Source: Aquimonas voraii
GTDB taxonomy: Bacteria > Pseudomonadota > Gammaproteobacteria > Xanthomonadales > Xanthomonadaceae
Assembly: GCF_900101825.1 (NCBI RefSeq)
Contig: NZ_FNAG01000006.1
Coordinates: 1 to 64,000, forward strand
DNA length: 64,000 nt
Direction: 5' to 3'
This document shows positions 1 through 8,956 of the stretch, one piece after another (the stretch's first letter is position 1; every line of letters begins with the position of its first letter). The position numbers and the translations under genes are program-made. The notes below the pieces were generated by a model, which worked only from the letters and a program-made list of their open reading frames with translations, was not told where the DNA came from and did no database searches.

Positions 1-31
1 ACTCCGCGGTGTAACGCTTGCGCTTCGACAT
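1..31 (-). CDS. IS3-type transposase OrfA, N-terminal start only
   Basis: The minus strand opens with ATG at 31 and encodes MSKRKRYTAE before the window ends. This is the usual start of the small helix-turn-helix protein (OrfA) of IS3-family elements. A good ribosome binding site (AAGGAG, minus strand of 37-42) lies 5 bases upstream. The rest of the element is outside the window, so neither intactness nor the IS group can be judged. The left end of the IS probably lies somewhere in 60-105, but without the other end the inverted repeat cannot be fixed. Confidence 0.6.
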   Translation of the reverse strand, partial: MSKRKRYTAE

Positions 32-161
32 GGACACTCCTTCAGCTCACTATGAGCCTTCCTGAAAGTGTCCGCAGAATCGGGGTAGAACCCAAGGACC
101 GAGGCGAGGGTCAAGCTCCGGTCGGCCGGGGCCCACCCTATGCGGTCTTCGGTTTGCGGGT

Positions 162-233
162 TCGGAGCGTCGGAGCGTCGGAGCGTCGGAGCGTCGGAGC
201 GTCGGAGCGTCGGAGCGTCGGAGCGTCGGAGCG
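162..233. repeat. 9 exact tandem copies of an 8-bp unit (TCGGAGCG)
   Basis: Nine uninterrupted perfect copies of TCGGAGCG fill 162-233, between the IS edge and hslV. The unit is not a multiple of three and is not in a recognisable gene. Such short perfect arrays expand and contract by slippage. Its position about 85 bases upstream of hslV means copy number could alter promoter spacing, but no promoter was identified here. Confidence 0.95.
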
Positions 234-317
234 GATGCTGCCTGCACCGCTCGCGCTTGCAAGCCCGCGCTCACGCCCCCAGCTAGGGACATTCCGGGCG
301 CGACCGCGCCGCCACCC

Positions 318-866
318 ATGTCCCACGCCGCCATGCGCGAAAGCTTCCATGCCACCACCATCGTCAGCGTCCGCCGCGGCAGCGAGGTCGTCGTCGCCGG
401 CGACGGCCAGGTCACCCTCGGCAACACGGTCATGAAGGCCAATGCGCGCAAGGTGCGGCGCATCGCCGACGGTCGCGTCGTCGCCGGCTTCGCCGGCGCT
501 ACCGCCGATGCCTTCACCCTGTTCGAGCACTTCGAGGCCAAGCTGGAGAAGCACGGCCAGCTGATCCGCGCCGCCGTCGAACTGGCCAAGGACTGGCGCA
601 CCGACCGCCGCCTCGGCAAGCTCGAAGCGCTGCTCGCGGTCGCGGACCGCGAAACCTCGCTGATCATCAGCGGCAACGGCGACGTCATCGAGCCCGAAGG
701 CGGCCTGATCGCCATCGGCTCCGGCGGCCCCTTCGCCTTGGCCGCGGCCCGCGCCCTGCTCGAATCCACCGATCTGCCGCCGGACGAAGTCGCGAAGCGC
801 GCGCTGAAGATCGCGGGGGATATCTGCATTTACACCAACCACAACGTGGTCCTTGAGCAGCTGTGA
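318..866 (+). CDS. hslV: ATP-dependent protease subunit HslV (ClpQ)
   Basis: Peptidase half of the cytoplasmic HslUV (ClpYQ) protease, a double-ring threonine protease resembling the proteasome beta subunit. The 182-residue product has TTIVSVRRG starting at residue 13, so Thr13 becomes the N-terminal nucleophile after removal of a 12-residue pro-sequence. From memory, Xanthomonas HslV also has a longer pro-sequence ending in HA, whereas E. coli removes only Met. Other family blocks are [36 protein letters not shown] and [11 protein letters not shown] 318 is used; ATG 333 would shorten only the pro-sequence and neither has a strong ribosome binding site. hslU follows after a 174-bp gap. Confidence 0.96.
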   Translation: MSHAAMRESFHATTIVSVRRGSEVVVAGDGQVTLGNTVMKANARKVRRIADGRVVAGFAGATADAFTLFEHFEAKLEKHGQLIRAAVELAKDWRTDRRLGKLEALLAVADRETSLIISGNGDVIEPEGGLIAIGSGGPFALAAARALLESTDLPPDEVAKRALKIAGDICIYTNHNVVLEQL

Positions 867-876
867 GCTGCCGGGA

Positions 877-972
877 TTAGGGATTGGGGATTCGGGATTC
901 GTACAAGCGTGCTGCGGCGAGCATTTTGCTCTTCGCTCTTACGAATCCCGAATCCCCAATCCCGAATCCCCT
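877..972. repeat. Inverted repeat between hslV and hslU
   Basis: The left arm (from about 877) reads TTAGGGATTGGGGATTCGGG and the right arm (to about 972) is its near-complement, ending in CCCCAATCCCGAATCCC. The arms can form a stem of about 25 bp around a loop of about 35 bases. This GGGATTCGGGATTGGGG-type element is a dispersed extragenic repeat in xanthomonad-like genomes; a related half copy is at 26540-26562. It could work as an attenuator or mRNA stabiliser between hslV and hslU. Confidence 0.75.
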
Positions 973-1040
973 CGCAACCCCGCCCCTCCAGCCGGCCTCC
1001 CAAAGCCTCCACACACACGGCAACGACGGACCGAAGCGCA

Positions 1041-2372
<1,332 letters not shown>

Positions 2373-2600
2373 GTCGCCAGCGGGCGGGCGAGGAGCCGCG
2401 CGCACCTGCGAGACGATGATCGAAGGGCGGCGGAAAGCTCCCGGGCGCGGCAGGGCAACAGCACATTTGGTTTCCCGGAACAGACAGCCTGCAAAGTTCA
2501 AGACAGCCGGCACTACCGTCGTGAAGCTTCCGTTGCACACCGGTGCAGAGTGAATTAGTCTTCAGGACGACGGAGCCACCGTCGATCATGGAGAAAACTA
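2373..2600. other. Gene-free leader of the putative island
   Basis: These 228 bases follow the hslU stop and precede the 43-residue peptide gene. Base composition falls from typical host G+C near 2373-2450 to visibly more A/T-rich sequence after about 2460. No promoter or terminator could be named with confidence. It differs completely from the sequence following the second hslU 3' copy (4569 onward), so one of the two flanks is not ancestral. Confidence 0.5.
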
Positions 2601-2732
2601 ATGAACCGGAATGAGATGGAAGAAGTCATGCCCCCCCAGAACCAGTCATCGACCGAGTTGGCGGATTTCGACGACATGATGCTGCCACCTCAGGATCAGC
2701 GCCCGGCACTCATGTTCCGGGCTGAGGCCTGA
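2601..2732 (+). CDS. 43-residue peptide with two PPQxQ motifs, possible peptide precursor
   Basis: ATG 2601 is preceded by GGAG at spacing 7 and opens a 43-codon frame ending at TGA 2730-2732. The product starts MNRNEMEEVMPPQNQ, has an acidic middle (ELADFDD) and ends LPPQDQRPALMFRAEA. MPPQNQ and LPPQDQ are an imperfect internal repeat. There is no signal peptide and no Cys, Trp or Tyr. It precedes two coupled unknown genes in a lower-G+C segment. Size, acidity and an upstream position in a small cluster are what a ribosomally made peptide precursor would look like, but this is inference; I do not recognise a family. Confidence 0.5.
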   Translation: MNRNEMEEVMPPQNQSSTELADFDDMMLPPQDQRPALMFRAEA

Positions 2733-2830
2733 ACGAGGCACTGCCACTGCAGGTCCCAATAGGCGCCTGCGGTGGCCGCTAACTCACAGGCAGACGCCTC
2801 GACACTCGGCAGGCCCAAGCTAGAAAGTAA

Positions 2831-3517
2831 ATGCAACAAGCGGCTCAAGACTACAGCAGATTAACCCAGTTGCTGCGGGGGGCACGAAGGGCGAGGTCAC
2901 CCAGATCGTTGGGCCTGGACGTTCTCCCAATTGCGATCCAGATTGCCGAAGAGACGATCAGGCGTCAGTTTCTTGACCAGACCTCGTTGGAATCCGCTGA
3001 TCTGAGAACAGGACTCATCGTTTACCGAAGCAGCGAGATCGAGATCTGCCTTGTTGAGGTGCGCGCCGATAACACGTTCCTCATATCCAGTTTCCCGAGC
3101 ACTCACCTTTTTCTTGAACCACTCTTCTCCGCTGCGACGATTTACGCATCATCAAGTCCAGTCTCGGCACTAACCACCCAGATCAGACTGACTCCAGTTC
3201 ATGACTGGGCAGACTTCAGCGGCGGGATTCTTCTCCCGCCGGGCTTCGGGCTGGCATTACCAGAAGGCTCACGCAGCCTGAGTTTCCAGGCAAGACTTCT
3301 GGGCAGCTCCAATCTTTCTCACGTTGTGTGCGGCCGCACTCTCCAATCCACTGGCATACGCCTTGAGAGTTCGACACCGTACAGACTGGCTGCGATCCTG
3401 GACGCCGCGCGAGATCTGCCGTGCGACTCGCTGGATCGAGCGGCTTCTGCTCTCGTGGAAACCGACTTGTTCTTTTTGAAGGCCCGGGCTAGGAAACGAT
3501 TGGGATCTCGACCATGA
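2831..3517 (+). CDS. Unknown 228-residue protein of the island
   Basis: I do not recognise this protein. It starts MQQAAQDYSRLTQLLRG at ATG 2831 (weak upstream AGAAAG) and has no signal peptide, membrane segment or obvious catalytic motif. The middle is a run of beta-strand-like hydrophobic stretches (EICLVEVRADNTFLISSFP). The end, FFLKARARKRLGSRP, is basic. Its stop overlaps the start of the next gene by 4 bases (ATGA at 3514-3517), so the two are translationally coupled and probably work together. Codon and base use are less G+C-rich than in the flanking hsl and cyclase genes, which supports recent acquisition. Confidence 0.65.
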   Translation: MQQAAQDYSRLTQLLRGARRARSPRSLGLDVLPIAIQIAEETIRRQFLDQTSLESADLRTGLIVYRSSEIEICLVEVRADNTFLISSFPSTHLFLEPLFSAATIYASSSPVSALTTQIRLTPVHDWADFSGGILLPPGFGLALPEGSRSLSFQARLLGSSNLSHVVCGRTLQSTGIRLESSTPYRLAAILDAARDLPCDSLDRAASALVETDLFFLKARARKRLGSRP

Positions 3518-4248
3518 AGAAGTTTGGCCGAACCAGTCTGCCGCCCATTTCGCTGGACGAGTTCCTTAGGGACTTCGGGACCAACCCTATTGGAGTATCG
3601 CCAGAAGGTGATGAACGCGCTGCCCTCGCCCTCCAGCAGCTTTGTCTGACTCGGGATATTTTGGGAAATTGGGCTCTGAAGGTCGTAGAAAGCGGCATGC
3701 AGGAGCAGCATCGAAACCCTTATGACGTTACCTCATTCGTGCTTTGGCGATCGCCATGCTGGATGCTGCGCGCGAACGTTTGGTACCCCCTGAATGAAAA
3801 CACCCCGGCCTGGGCGAAGCGCGCCGCAGCCAATATCTACAGGATTGGTCACAACCACGACCAGACGCTGATTAGCTGCTGCTTCTGGGGCCCGGGATAT
3901 CAAACGGTGACAGCTTGCGCTGTTGACGAATCCAATTCGGCGAGATTCGAGTTAACCCCATCTACAACAGTAGATTTCGGCCCCGGCGAAGCCATAATCT
4001 ATGACGCGTTCTGCGACTTCCATGCTCAACTCCCTCCAGACCAGATCACGGTATCCATAAATCTAATTGGAACGTGGCCTTCGGCCAAGCGCGATTCAAA
4101 GATCGTGGACCTTGATTCAGGGAGAGTTCTTGGGTCCGCTTCCAGAAGAAGCGAGCATGAAGTCCAGCTCAGCAAAGCGATGCAAAGACTCGCGGAACTG
4201 CGAGCAGATTGCGAGCTCAAGATGACGAGTCCGCACTCAGTAGCATAG
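3514..4248 (+). CDS. Unknown 244-residue protein with cupin-like HxH...H pattern
   Basis: ATG 3514 overlaps the previous stop (ATGA). The product starts MKKFGRTSLPPISLDEFL. The middle has IYRIGHNHDQT (near residue 110) followed by CCFWGPGYQTVT, then GPGEAIIYDAFCDFHAQLPP near residue 160. An H-x-H pair followed about 50 residues later by a lone His in a strand-rich region is the usual metal-ligand layout of cupin/double-stranded beta-helix proteins, so a metal-dependent oxygenase or isomerase-like fold is possible. This is fold inference only. The coupled 228-residue protein and the upstream 43-residue peptide suggest one functional unit. Confidence 0.65.
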   Translation: MKKFGRTSLPPISLDEFLRDFGTNPIGVSPEGDERAALALQQLCLTRDILGNWALKVVESGMQEQHRNPYDVTSFVLWRSPCWMLRANVWYPLNENTPAWAKRAAANIYRIGHNHDQTLISCCFWGPGYQTVTACAVDESNSARFELTPSTTVDFGPGEAIIYDAFCDFHAQLPPDQITVSINLIGTWPSAKRDSKIVDLDSGRVLGSASRRSEHEVQLSKAMQRLAELRADCELKMTSPHSVA

Positions 4249-4469
4249 CGATTTCTTGCATGCATTCACTGCGAGTCCATTCACGGGCGATAGACCGGCA
4301 TAGCCGGCACTCGCAGTAGCCCAAAGGCGCCGTTCAGGCCACCTCGCGACCGCCTACTCCGTTCTGGCGTCTTATGTCTGCAAGCGTTTGGGCAAGGTGT
4401 CGTGGAAGCAAGCGACACCTGGGGTGGTGCGCTTCAGGAGGCCCTGCTGGTGACCAGTCCGGTCAACTC
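4249..4469. other. Gene-free right part of the putative island
   Basis: These 221 bases separate the last island gene from the duplicated hslU end. No coding region, integrase or tRNA was seen. A short mirrored pair occurs at about 4297-4312 (GACCGGCATAGCCGGC), a small hairpin that could end the island transcript. Confidence 0.4.
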
Positions 4470-4568
4470 GACCGCGAAGGCGACACCGTGCGCATCGATG
4501 AAGCGGAAGTCGACGCCAAGCTCGGCGCGCTGGTGCAGGACGAGGACCTGAGCCGCTACATCCTCTGA
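4470..4568 (+). pseudogene. Duplicate of the 3' end of hslU (99 bp)
   Basis: This copies 2274-2372 of hslU, including the stop codon, with 97 of 99 bases identical (I count differences at GCAGCG/GAAGCG and GTGAAG/GTGCAG). It encodes the HslU tail ending LSRYIL. The similarity starts abruptly at GACCGCGAAGG and stops at TGA. Direct repeats of a gene's 3' end on both sides of foreign-looking DNA are the usual footprint of site-specific integration into a gene end, where the incoming element restores the gene. No integrase remains, so the mechanism is inferred. Confidence 0.9.
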
Positions 4569-4597
4569 GGGGCCTGGACGCCACCTGATCGATCGGT

Positions 4598-4619
4598 GGC
4601 CGCCCCACGGATGGCGGCC
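4598..4619 (+). terminator. Hairpin after the hslU 3' copy
   Basis: GGCCGCC at 4598-4604 pairs with GGCGGCC at 4613-4619 around an 8-base loop, 30 bases after the stop of the duplicated hslU end. It has no clear T run. This may be the original hslU terminator, now separated from the intact gene by the island. Confidence 0.45.
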
Positions 4620-4695
4620 GTCACCGGTTCAGGCGACAATCGGGCGTCCGGCAGCGCCATAGCGGCGTCGAATGGCCGAAGGGGAACCGGGGCGA

Positions 4696-7248
4696 ATGAG
4701 CAGCGTGCTCGAAAACACGCAGCAGCAGGACGGCCGCGCGGTCGCGCTGCTGCGTGCCCTGCTGGTGGCCGACCTGGTCGATTCCACCGCCCTGGTCGAA
4801 CGCCTCGGGGATGCGCGCGCCGCAGACGTTCTGCGCCAGCACGACCGTCTGGCCCGCCGCCTCATCCGCGAGCACGCCGGGCAGGAGATCGACAAGACCG
4901 ACGGCTACCTGGTGATGTTCGAGCGCCCGGTGCAGGCCGCTGCCTTCGCGCTGGCCTACCAGCGTGCCTTGCGGGAGCTTGCGGGCGATGCCGGGCAAGC
5001 GCTGCGCGCGCGCGTCGGGATCCACGTCGGCGAAGTCATGGCCTGGCAGAACAGCGCCGAGGACATCGCCCGCGGTGCCAAGCCCATCGAGGTCGAGGGC
5101 CTGGCCAAGCCCGTCGCCGCACGCCTCATGGGGCTCGCCCTGCCGGGCCAGGTGTTGATGTCGGCGACGGCCTTTGGCCTCGCCCAGCGCGCCCACGACG
5201 AACTGGAAAGCGCCGGCTTCCAGCCGCAGTGGCGGCGCCACGGCGACTACGCGCTGAAAGGCGTACCCGAGCCGGTGACCGTACACGAGGTCGGCGAGAC
5301 CGATATCGCTCCGCTGCGCCCCCCACACGTGGGCGGCAAGGCGCAGCGCGTGGTGCCCCTGTGGCGACGCCCGTTCGTGCTGGTCGCCGAGTTCGCGGTG
5401 GCCCTGCTGGTGCTGGGCCTGTTCGCCTGGGACTACCTGCGGCCGACGCAGGCAATTGCGTTTTCGGCGCGCGACTGGGTGGTCATGAGCCAAGTCCGTA
5501 ATCTGACCGGCGACGAGCGATTGGACGACGCGCTGGACGCCGCCTTCCGCATGGGCATCGAGCAGTCGCGGCATGTGAATCTGTTTTCGGATCTGCAGGT
5601 GGCGAGCGCACTGCGCCGCATGGGCGCCGAACCCGCGCAGCCACTCGTGCGCGATGCGGCCGTGCAGCTTGCCCAGCGCGAGGGCGCTCGTGCCGTGTTT
5701 GCGCCGAGCGTTGCCCAGATCGGTGAGCGCGTACGCGTCAGTGTCGATCTGATCGATCCGGTCAACGGGCGCAGCGTCGCGAACCACTCTCGTGATGCTG
5801 AGTCCTTGCAGGAGTTGCTCCCCGCCGTGGATGCCGTGACCCAGGAACTTCGCGAGGCCCTGGGTGAATCGCTGACCAGCATCAGCGAGACCTCGGAGCC
5901 GCTCGAGAAGGTGACCACCGGCAACCTCGAGGCCTTGAAGGCCTACTCGCTGTCACTTCGCGAGATGGCGCAACAGAGGCCGGCCGAGGGGATCGCGCTG
6001 CTGCGGCATGCAATCGAACTGGACCCCGGCTTCGCGGCCGCGCACGGAAAGCTGGCAGGCCTCTTTCTGGGGGCCGACCAGTTCGCGGCCGCCGAGGCTT
6101 CGCTCAAGGCTGCCCGCCAAGCGCCCGAGCGCTTGTCCGCACGCGAGCGGATGGGAATAGAGGGCCTCGCGAGCTTCTTTGGCAGCTATGAATCCATGCA
6201 GCAGACCTGGCTCGTGTTGAGCCAGCTCTATCCAGACTATCCGGCAGGGCCGCAGAATCTCGGCGTGGTGCGTTGGTACTTCGGCAATGATTTTGCCGGC
6301 GCAGCCGAAGCCTTTGACACGGCAAGCCGTATCCAGAACCCGCTGCGCAGCTTCTCGCTGCAGCAGTTCGCCAGCATGCAAGTCGCGCTTGGCCATAACG
6401 AGGCCGCGGAAGCCGCCCTGAAGGCGGCTTTCGATGAGGGCCAAACATCACTGTTCGACATTCAGGTAGATCCCCTTCTCGTGCAGCGCCGCTATGCGGA
6501 AGCGCTTGCCGCGTCCACCTTCAACCAACGCCCCGAACCGCCACAGATGCGCACCTGGAAAGCGTTGCGGAGGGCGGCGATCCATCTCGACCAAGGGCAA
6601 CACGCCGCAGCGCTGGAGGTCCTGTCCCAGTTGGAATCGAGCTTCGGCGATCAGATCCCCGCTCCCGACCGCGTTCGGCTCGCGCTTGCCCGGGCGGCGG
6701 TGGAGCCGCAACCGACCCCGCAACAGATCAGCACATGGGTCGAACTGCTCGAATCCGAAGCAGCCAGAACTGCGACCCTCGAGTACGCTGATCGACCGAC
6801 GGAATATCTGGTTCTTGCCCTTGCACTTCGGGCGGCGCGCTGGGGCGAGACCGAATCAGCGCTGCGGGCTGCAGAAATCATTCGCACGCGCCAGAGCGGA
6901 TTGGCGCTGCCGGTGATGGAAGAGCTGCAGAGCGCGATCGCCTGGGAAACGGGAACCGAGCCTTCTCGACCGCATAGCTCGGTCAACAGCCTGCAACGGG
7001 TCGGCAGCGAGTACCGACGGAAGCGCGACGACGCTCCAGCAGAAGCAGAGAAGCTGGCGCGACAGCTGTGCGCGGCGCGAGGCGCGGCGATGTCGGAATG
7101 GGGCTTCGGCTTTAGCCTGATGCTGCAGAACCTGATGGACAGCAATCGGGCCTGTCTGGATGCCGCTGACATGGCGGACGCCCGAGGCTCAGCCGCCGAA
7201 GCGAGCGCACTGAGAGATCCTGTATTGAGAGCATTGGCCGGCGGCTGA
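4696..7248 (+). CDS. Class III cyclase-TPR membrane protein of the peptide modification system (copy 1)
   Basis: 850 residues from ATG 4696 (GGGG upstream); an alternative ATG lies at 4672. Residues 20-200 form a class III nucleotide cyclase domain: LLVADLVDSTALVERLGD with metal-type Asp26, EIDKTDGYLVMFE with Asp69, and RVGIHVGEVMAWQN. One membrane segment (about 226-246) follows. The C-terminal half has a region shaped like the N-terminal part of TPR signalling proteins (QVRNLTGDERLDDAL) and then TPR-like helical repeats. With one membrane segment, the cyclase would be cytoplasmic and the TPR part periplasmic. It matches what I recall as TIGR04510, found beside modified peptides and SagB-like dehydrogenases. 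Whether it makes cAMP or cGMP, or any product at all, is unknown. Confidence 0.85.
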   Translation: MSSVLENTQQQDGRAVALLRALLVADLVDSTALVERLGDARAADVLRQHDRLARRLIREHAGQEIDKTDGYLVMFERPVQAAAFALAYQRALRELAGDAGQALRARVGIHVGEVMAWQNSAEDIARGAKPIEVEGLAKPVAARLMGLALPGQVLMSATAFGLAQRAHDELESAGFQPQWRRHGDYALKGVPEPVTVHEVGETDIAPLRPPHVGGKAQRVVPLWRRPFVLVAEFAVALLVLGLFAWDYLRPTQAIAFSARDWVVMSQVRNLTGDERLDDALDAAFRMGIEQSRHVNLFSDLQVASALRRMGAEPAQPLVRDAAVQLAQREGARAVFAPSVAQIGERVRVSVDLIDPVNGRSVANHSRDAESLQELLPAVDAVTQELREALGESLTSISETSEPLEKVTTGNLEALKAYSLSLREMAQQRPAEGIALLRHAIELDPGFAAAHGKLAGLFLGADQFAAAEASLKAARQAPERLSARERMGIEGLASFFGSYESMQQTWLVLSQLYPDYPAGPQNLGVVRWYFGNDFAGAAEAFDTASRIQNPLRSFSLQQFASMQVALGHNEAAEAALKAAFDEGQTSLFDIQVDPLLVQRRYAEALAASTFNQRPEPPQMRTWKALRRAAIHLDQGQHAAALEVLSQLESSFGDQIPAPDRVRLALARAAVEPQPTPQQISTWVELLESEAARTATLEYADRPTEYLVLALALRAARWGETESALRAAEIIRTRQSGLALPVMEELQSAIAWETGTEPSRPHSSVNSLQRVGSEYRRKRDDAPAEAEKLARQLCAARGAAMSEWGFGFSLMLQNLMDSNRACLDAADMADARGSAAEASALRDPVLRALAGG

Positions 7249-7320
7249 CGGGAAAGTCCACGGTGACCCCACCGTGACTGGGCCCACGGTGCACTCGCCG
7301 CGGGCCCAGTCGGCGAGGCG

Positions 7321-7572
7321 CTACTCGACCATGAAGATGAAGAGACCGGTCTGGCCCTCGAGCTTGGACGCGAAAGCAGCGCGATTGGCCTGGATCGACT
7401 CTTTGGTGGGCAGACGGCGGATGGCGGGCACGTGCGCCGGATCGACGTTGATACCGAGCGTGTGCAGTGCCAGTGCCGGGTTGCCGAGGAATTGCTCGCG
7501 GAAACTGTCGTCGCTGCCCAGCTTGTCGAGAAGGGTGTTGGTGACTTCAGGCGTGAAAACGCAGTTGGACAT
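7321..7572 (-). CDS. NHLP-like modified-peptide precursor P1 (83 residues)
   Basis: The minus-strand frame starts at ATG 7572 with GGAG 10 bases upstream. The leader-like helix LLDKLGSDDSFREQF (14-28) followed by NPALALHTLGI (31-41) matches the leader of the other four peptides here and the family I recall as TIGR04509. The C-terminal part is unlike the others: it lacks the CL...LADK block and ends in the hydrophobic GLFIFMVE. Its only Cys is Cys4. It is divergent from the SagB-like gene at 7665 with 92 bases between starts, so the two probably share a promoter region. It most likely supplies the substrate of that dehydrogenase. Confidence 0.8.
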   Translation of the reverse strand: MSNCVFTPEVTNTLLDKLGSDDSFREQFLGNPALALHTLGINVDPAHVPAIRRLPTKESIQANRAAFASKLEGQTGLFIFMVE

Positions 7573-7664
7573 GATCGACTGGCTCCGTGGTGGGTGCGAT
7601 GGGTATGGTGACTGTCAGCACTCGGGCGGCACAATGCGCGCCCTGTACCGCGCAGGAGCCTAGC
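7573..7664. promoter_or_regulatory. Shared divergent promoter region, P1 / SagB1
   Basis: The 92 bases between the divergent starts of precursor P1 and SagB1 must contain both 5' untranslated regions. No confident -35/-10 pair or operator could be read by eye. The geometry is the evidence. Confidence 0.4.
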
Positions 7665-8816
7665 ATGCTGATTCGTCGGCTTGAGCCGCTCTTTTCGGAG
7701 CGCGTCGAGCAGCTGGAGTTCGATCTGGCCACGCTGTTCGGCAGCACCAGCGGGTTTGGTGCACGGGCACATTGGCGGGTGCTGAGCCCCCTGCACGACG
7801 CGCCCTTCGAGTTGGCCGACGGCGACTTCCATGCCCTGATGAGCATTAGCGGAAAGCTCTGGACGGAAGTCACCGAGGTCGGCGCCAAGCTTGGCGAAAC
7901 GCGGCTTCAGCAGTGGCTTGAGCAGGGCCTGCTTCAGCGCTGGCAGCCCGACAGCGGCGAGACCCTCGCCCACTGGCACGGCCCCAGCGCCGTCATGCAC
8001 CGGCATGCGCGCTGGCGCAATGTGGATGCCAGCGCTCCCGAAAGTGCCGATGCACCGCGCTCGCTGGCGGAGATGGTGGCGCGCTATGGGCCACCGCCTG
8101 ACGAGTATCTGCGCCGCGCCGACGCCCGCGCGCACACACCACTGCCCGCGCCCCAGGCCGGCGCACTCGAAGCGCTGTGCGCACGTCGCGTGACCTGCCG
8201 CAATTTCGATGCGGCGCGACCGATTACAGTCGAGACCGCGGCCAACCTTCTGCATGCCGTGTTCGGTCAGCAGGCGCGCGCCGAGGTCACGCCCGGTGCC
8301 TTCGCGATCAAGAAGAACAGCCCCAGCGGCGGCGGCCTGCATCCGATCGAAGCCTGTGTGCTGGCGCAAGGGGTTGCCGGTGTTGCCTCGGGCCTTTACC
8401 ACTATCGCGTGGACGCACATGCACTCGATCTGCTGCGTTCACCCGACGAGCTGCCCGGCGACTTCGCGCTGACTGCGGTCGCGGGTCAGCACTGGTTCCA
8501 TCAGGCACCGCTGCTGGTGTTCCTGGTGGCGCGCTTCGAACGCAGCCAGTGGAAGTACCGCAACCATCCCAAGCTCTATCGGGCAATCACGCTCGAAGCC
8601 GGCCACCTCTCGCAGAACCTCTACCTCGCCGCTACCCAGCACGGGCTGGGCGCCTTCATCACTGCGGCAATCAACGAGATCCCGATCGAAGACGCGCTGG
8701 GCCTGGACCCGATGCAGCAGGGCGTGCTGGCGATTTGCGGCATCGGCCACCGTGCCGCCGAGCGAACCACGGTCGAGCTGGATCCGGCCGGTACGGTCTG
8801 GCCCGTGGCGCCCTGA
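7665..8816 (+). CDS. SagB-like peptide maturation dehydrogenase 1
   Basis: 383 residues from ATG 7665 (AGGAG at 7653-7657). It has a variable N-terminal half and a C-terminal nitroreductase-fold flavin domain. Motifs: CRNFDA (near 177), KKNSPSGGGLHPIEA (near 216), GLYHYRVDAH, QWKYRNHPKLYR, GHLSQNLYLAATQHGLGAF (near 312) and GLDPMQQGVLAICGIG. The S-P-S-x-G-G-L-H-P block is the SagB signature. In azole-forming RiPP pathways SagB oxidises azolines with FMN. Here no YcaO cyclodehydratase is near, so the reaction on the peptide is unknown. It matches what I recall as TIGR04511. It sits divergent to P1 and is followed after 140 bp by the second cyclase gene. Confidence 0.87.
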   Translation: MLIRRLEPLFSERVEQLEFDLATLFGSTSGFGARAHWRVLSPLHDAPFELADGDFHALMSISGKLWTEVTEVGAKLGETRLQQWLEQGLLQRWQPDSGETLAHWHGPSAVMHRHARWRNVDASAPESADAPRSLAEMVARYGPPPDEYLRRADARAHTPLPAPQAGALEALCARRVTCRNFDAARPITVETAANLLHAVFGQQARAEVTPGAFAIKKNSPSGGGLHPIEACVLAQGVAGVASGLYHYRVDAHALDLLRSPDELPGDFALTAVAGQHWFHQAPLLVFLVARFERSQWKYRNHPKLYRAITLEAGHLSQNLYLAATQHGLGAFITAAINEIPIEDALGLDPMQQGVLAICGIGHRAAERTTVELDPAGTVWPVAP

Positions 8817-8956
8817 ACCGCACTGCCGCACAATCGACCGCCTGAACGACCCTGGCCGGACGCCGGGTTCGTCACGCGGGGCCGGGAGCCCGCTTGAGCT
8901 GCGCGTCTGCCCCGCGGGCCGGCCGCGCGGCTGCCGTGCGAGGAGCTGCGATACCA

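Noticed and set aside
162..233. CRISPR array
   Set aside because: Units are 8 bp and contiguous, with no spacers; this is a simple tandem repeat.
2373..4469. Transposon or insertion sequence as the source of the island
   Set aside because: No transposase, terminal inverted repeats or short target duplication were found; the only direct repeat is the 99-bp hslU end.
4374..4568. 64-residue frame containing the HslU tail as a possible gene
   Set aside because: Only the last third matches HslU; there is no ribosome binding site and no ATPase domain. It is treated as a duplicated gene end.
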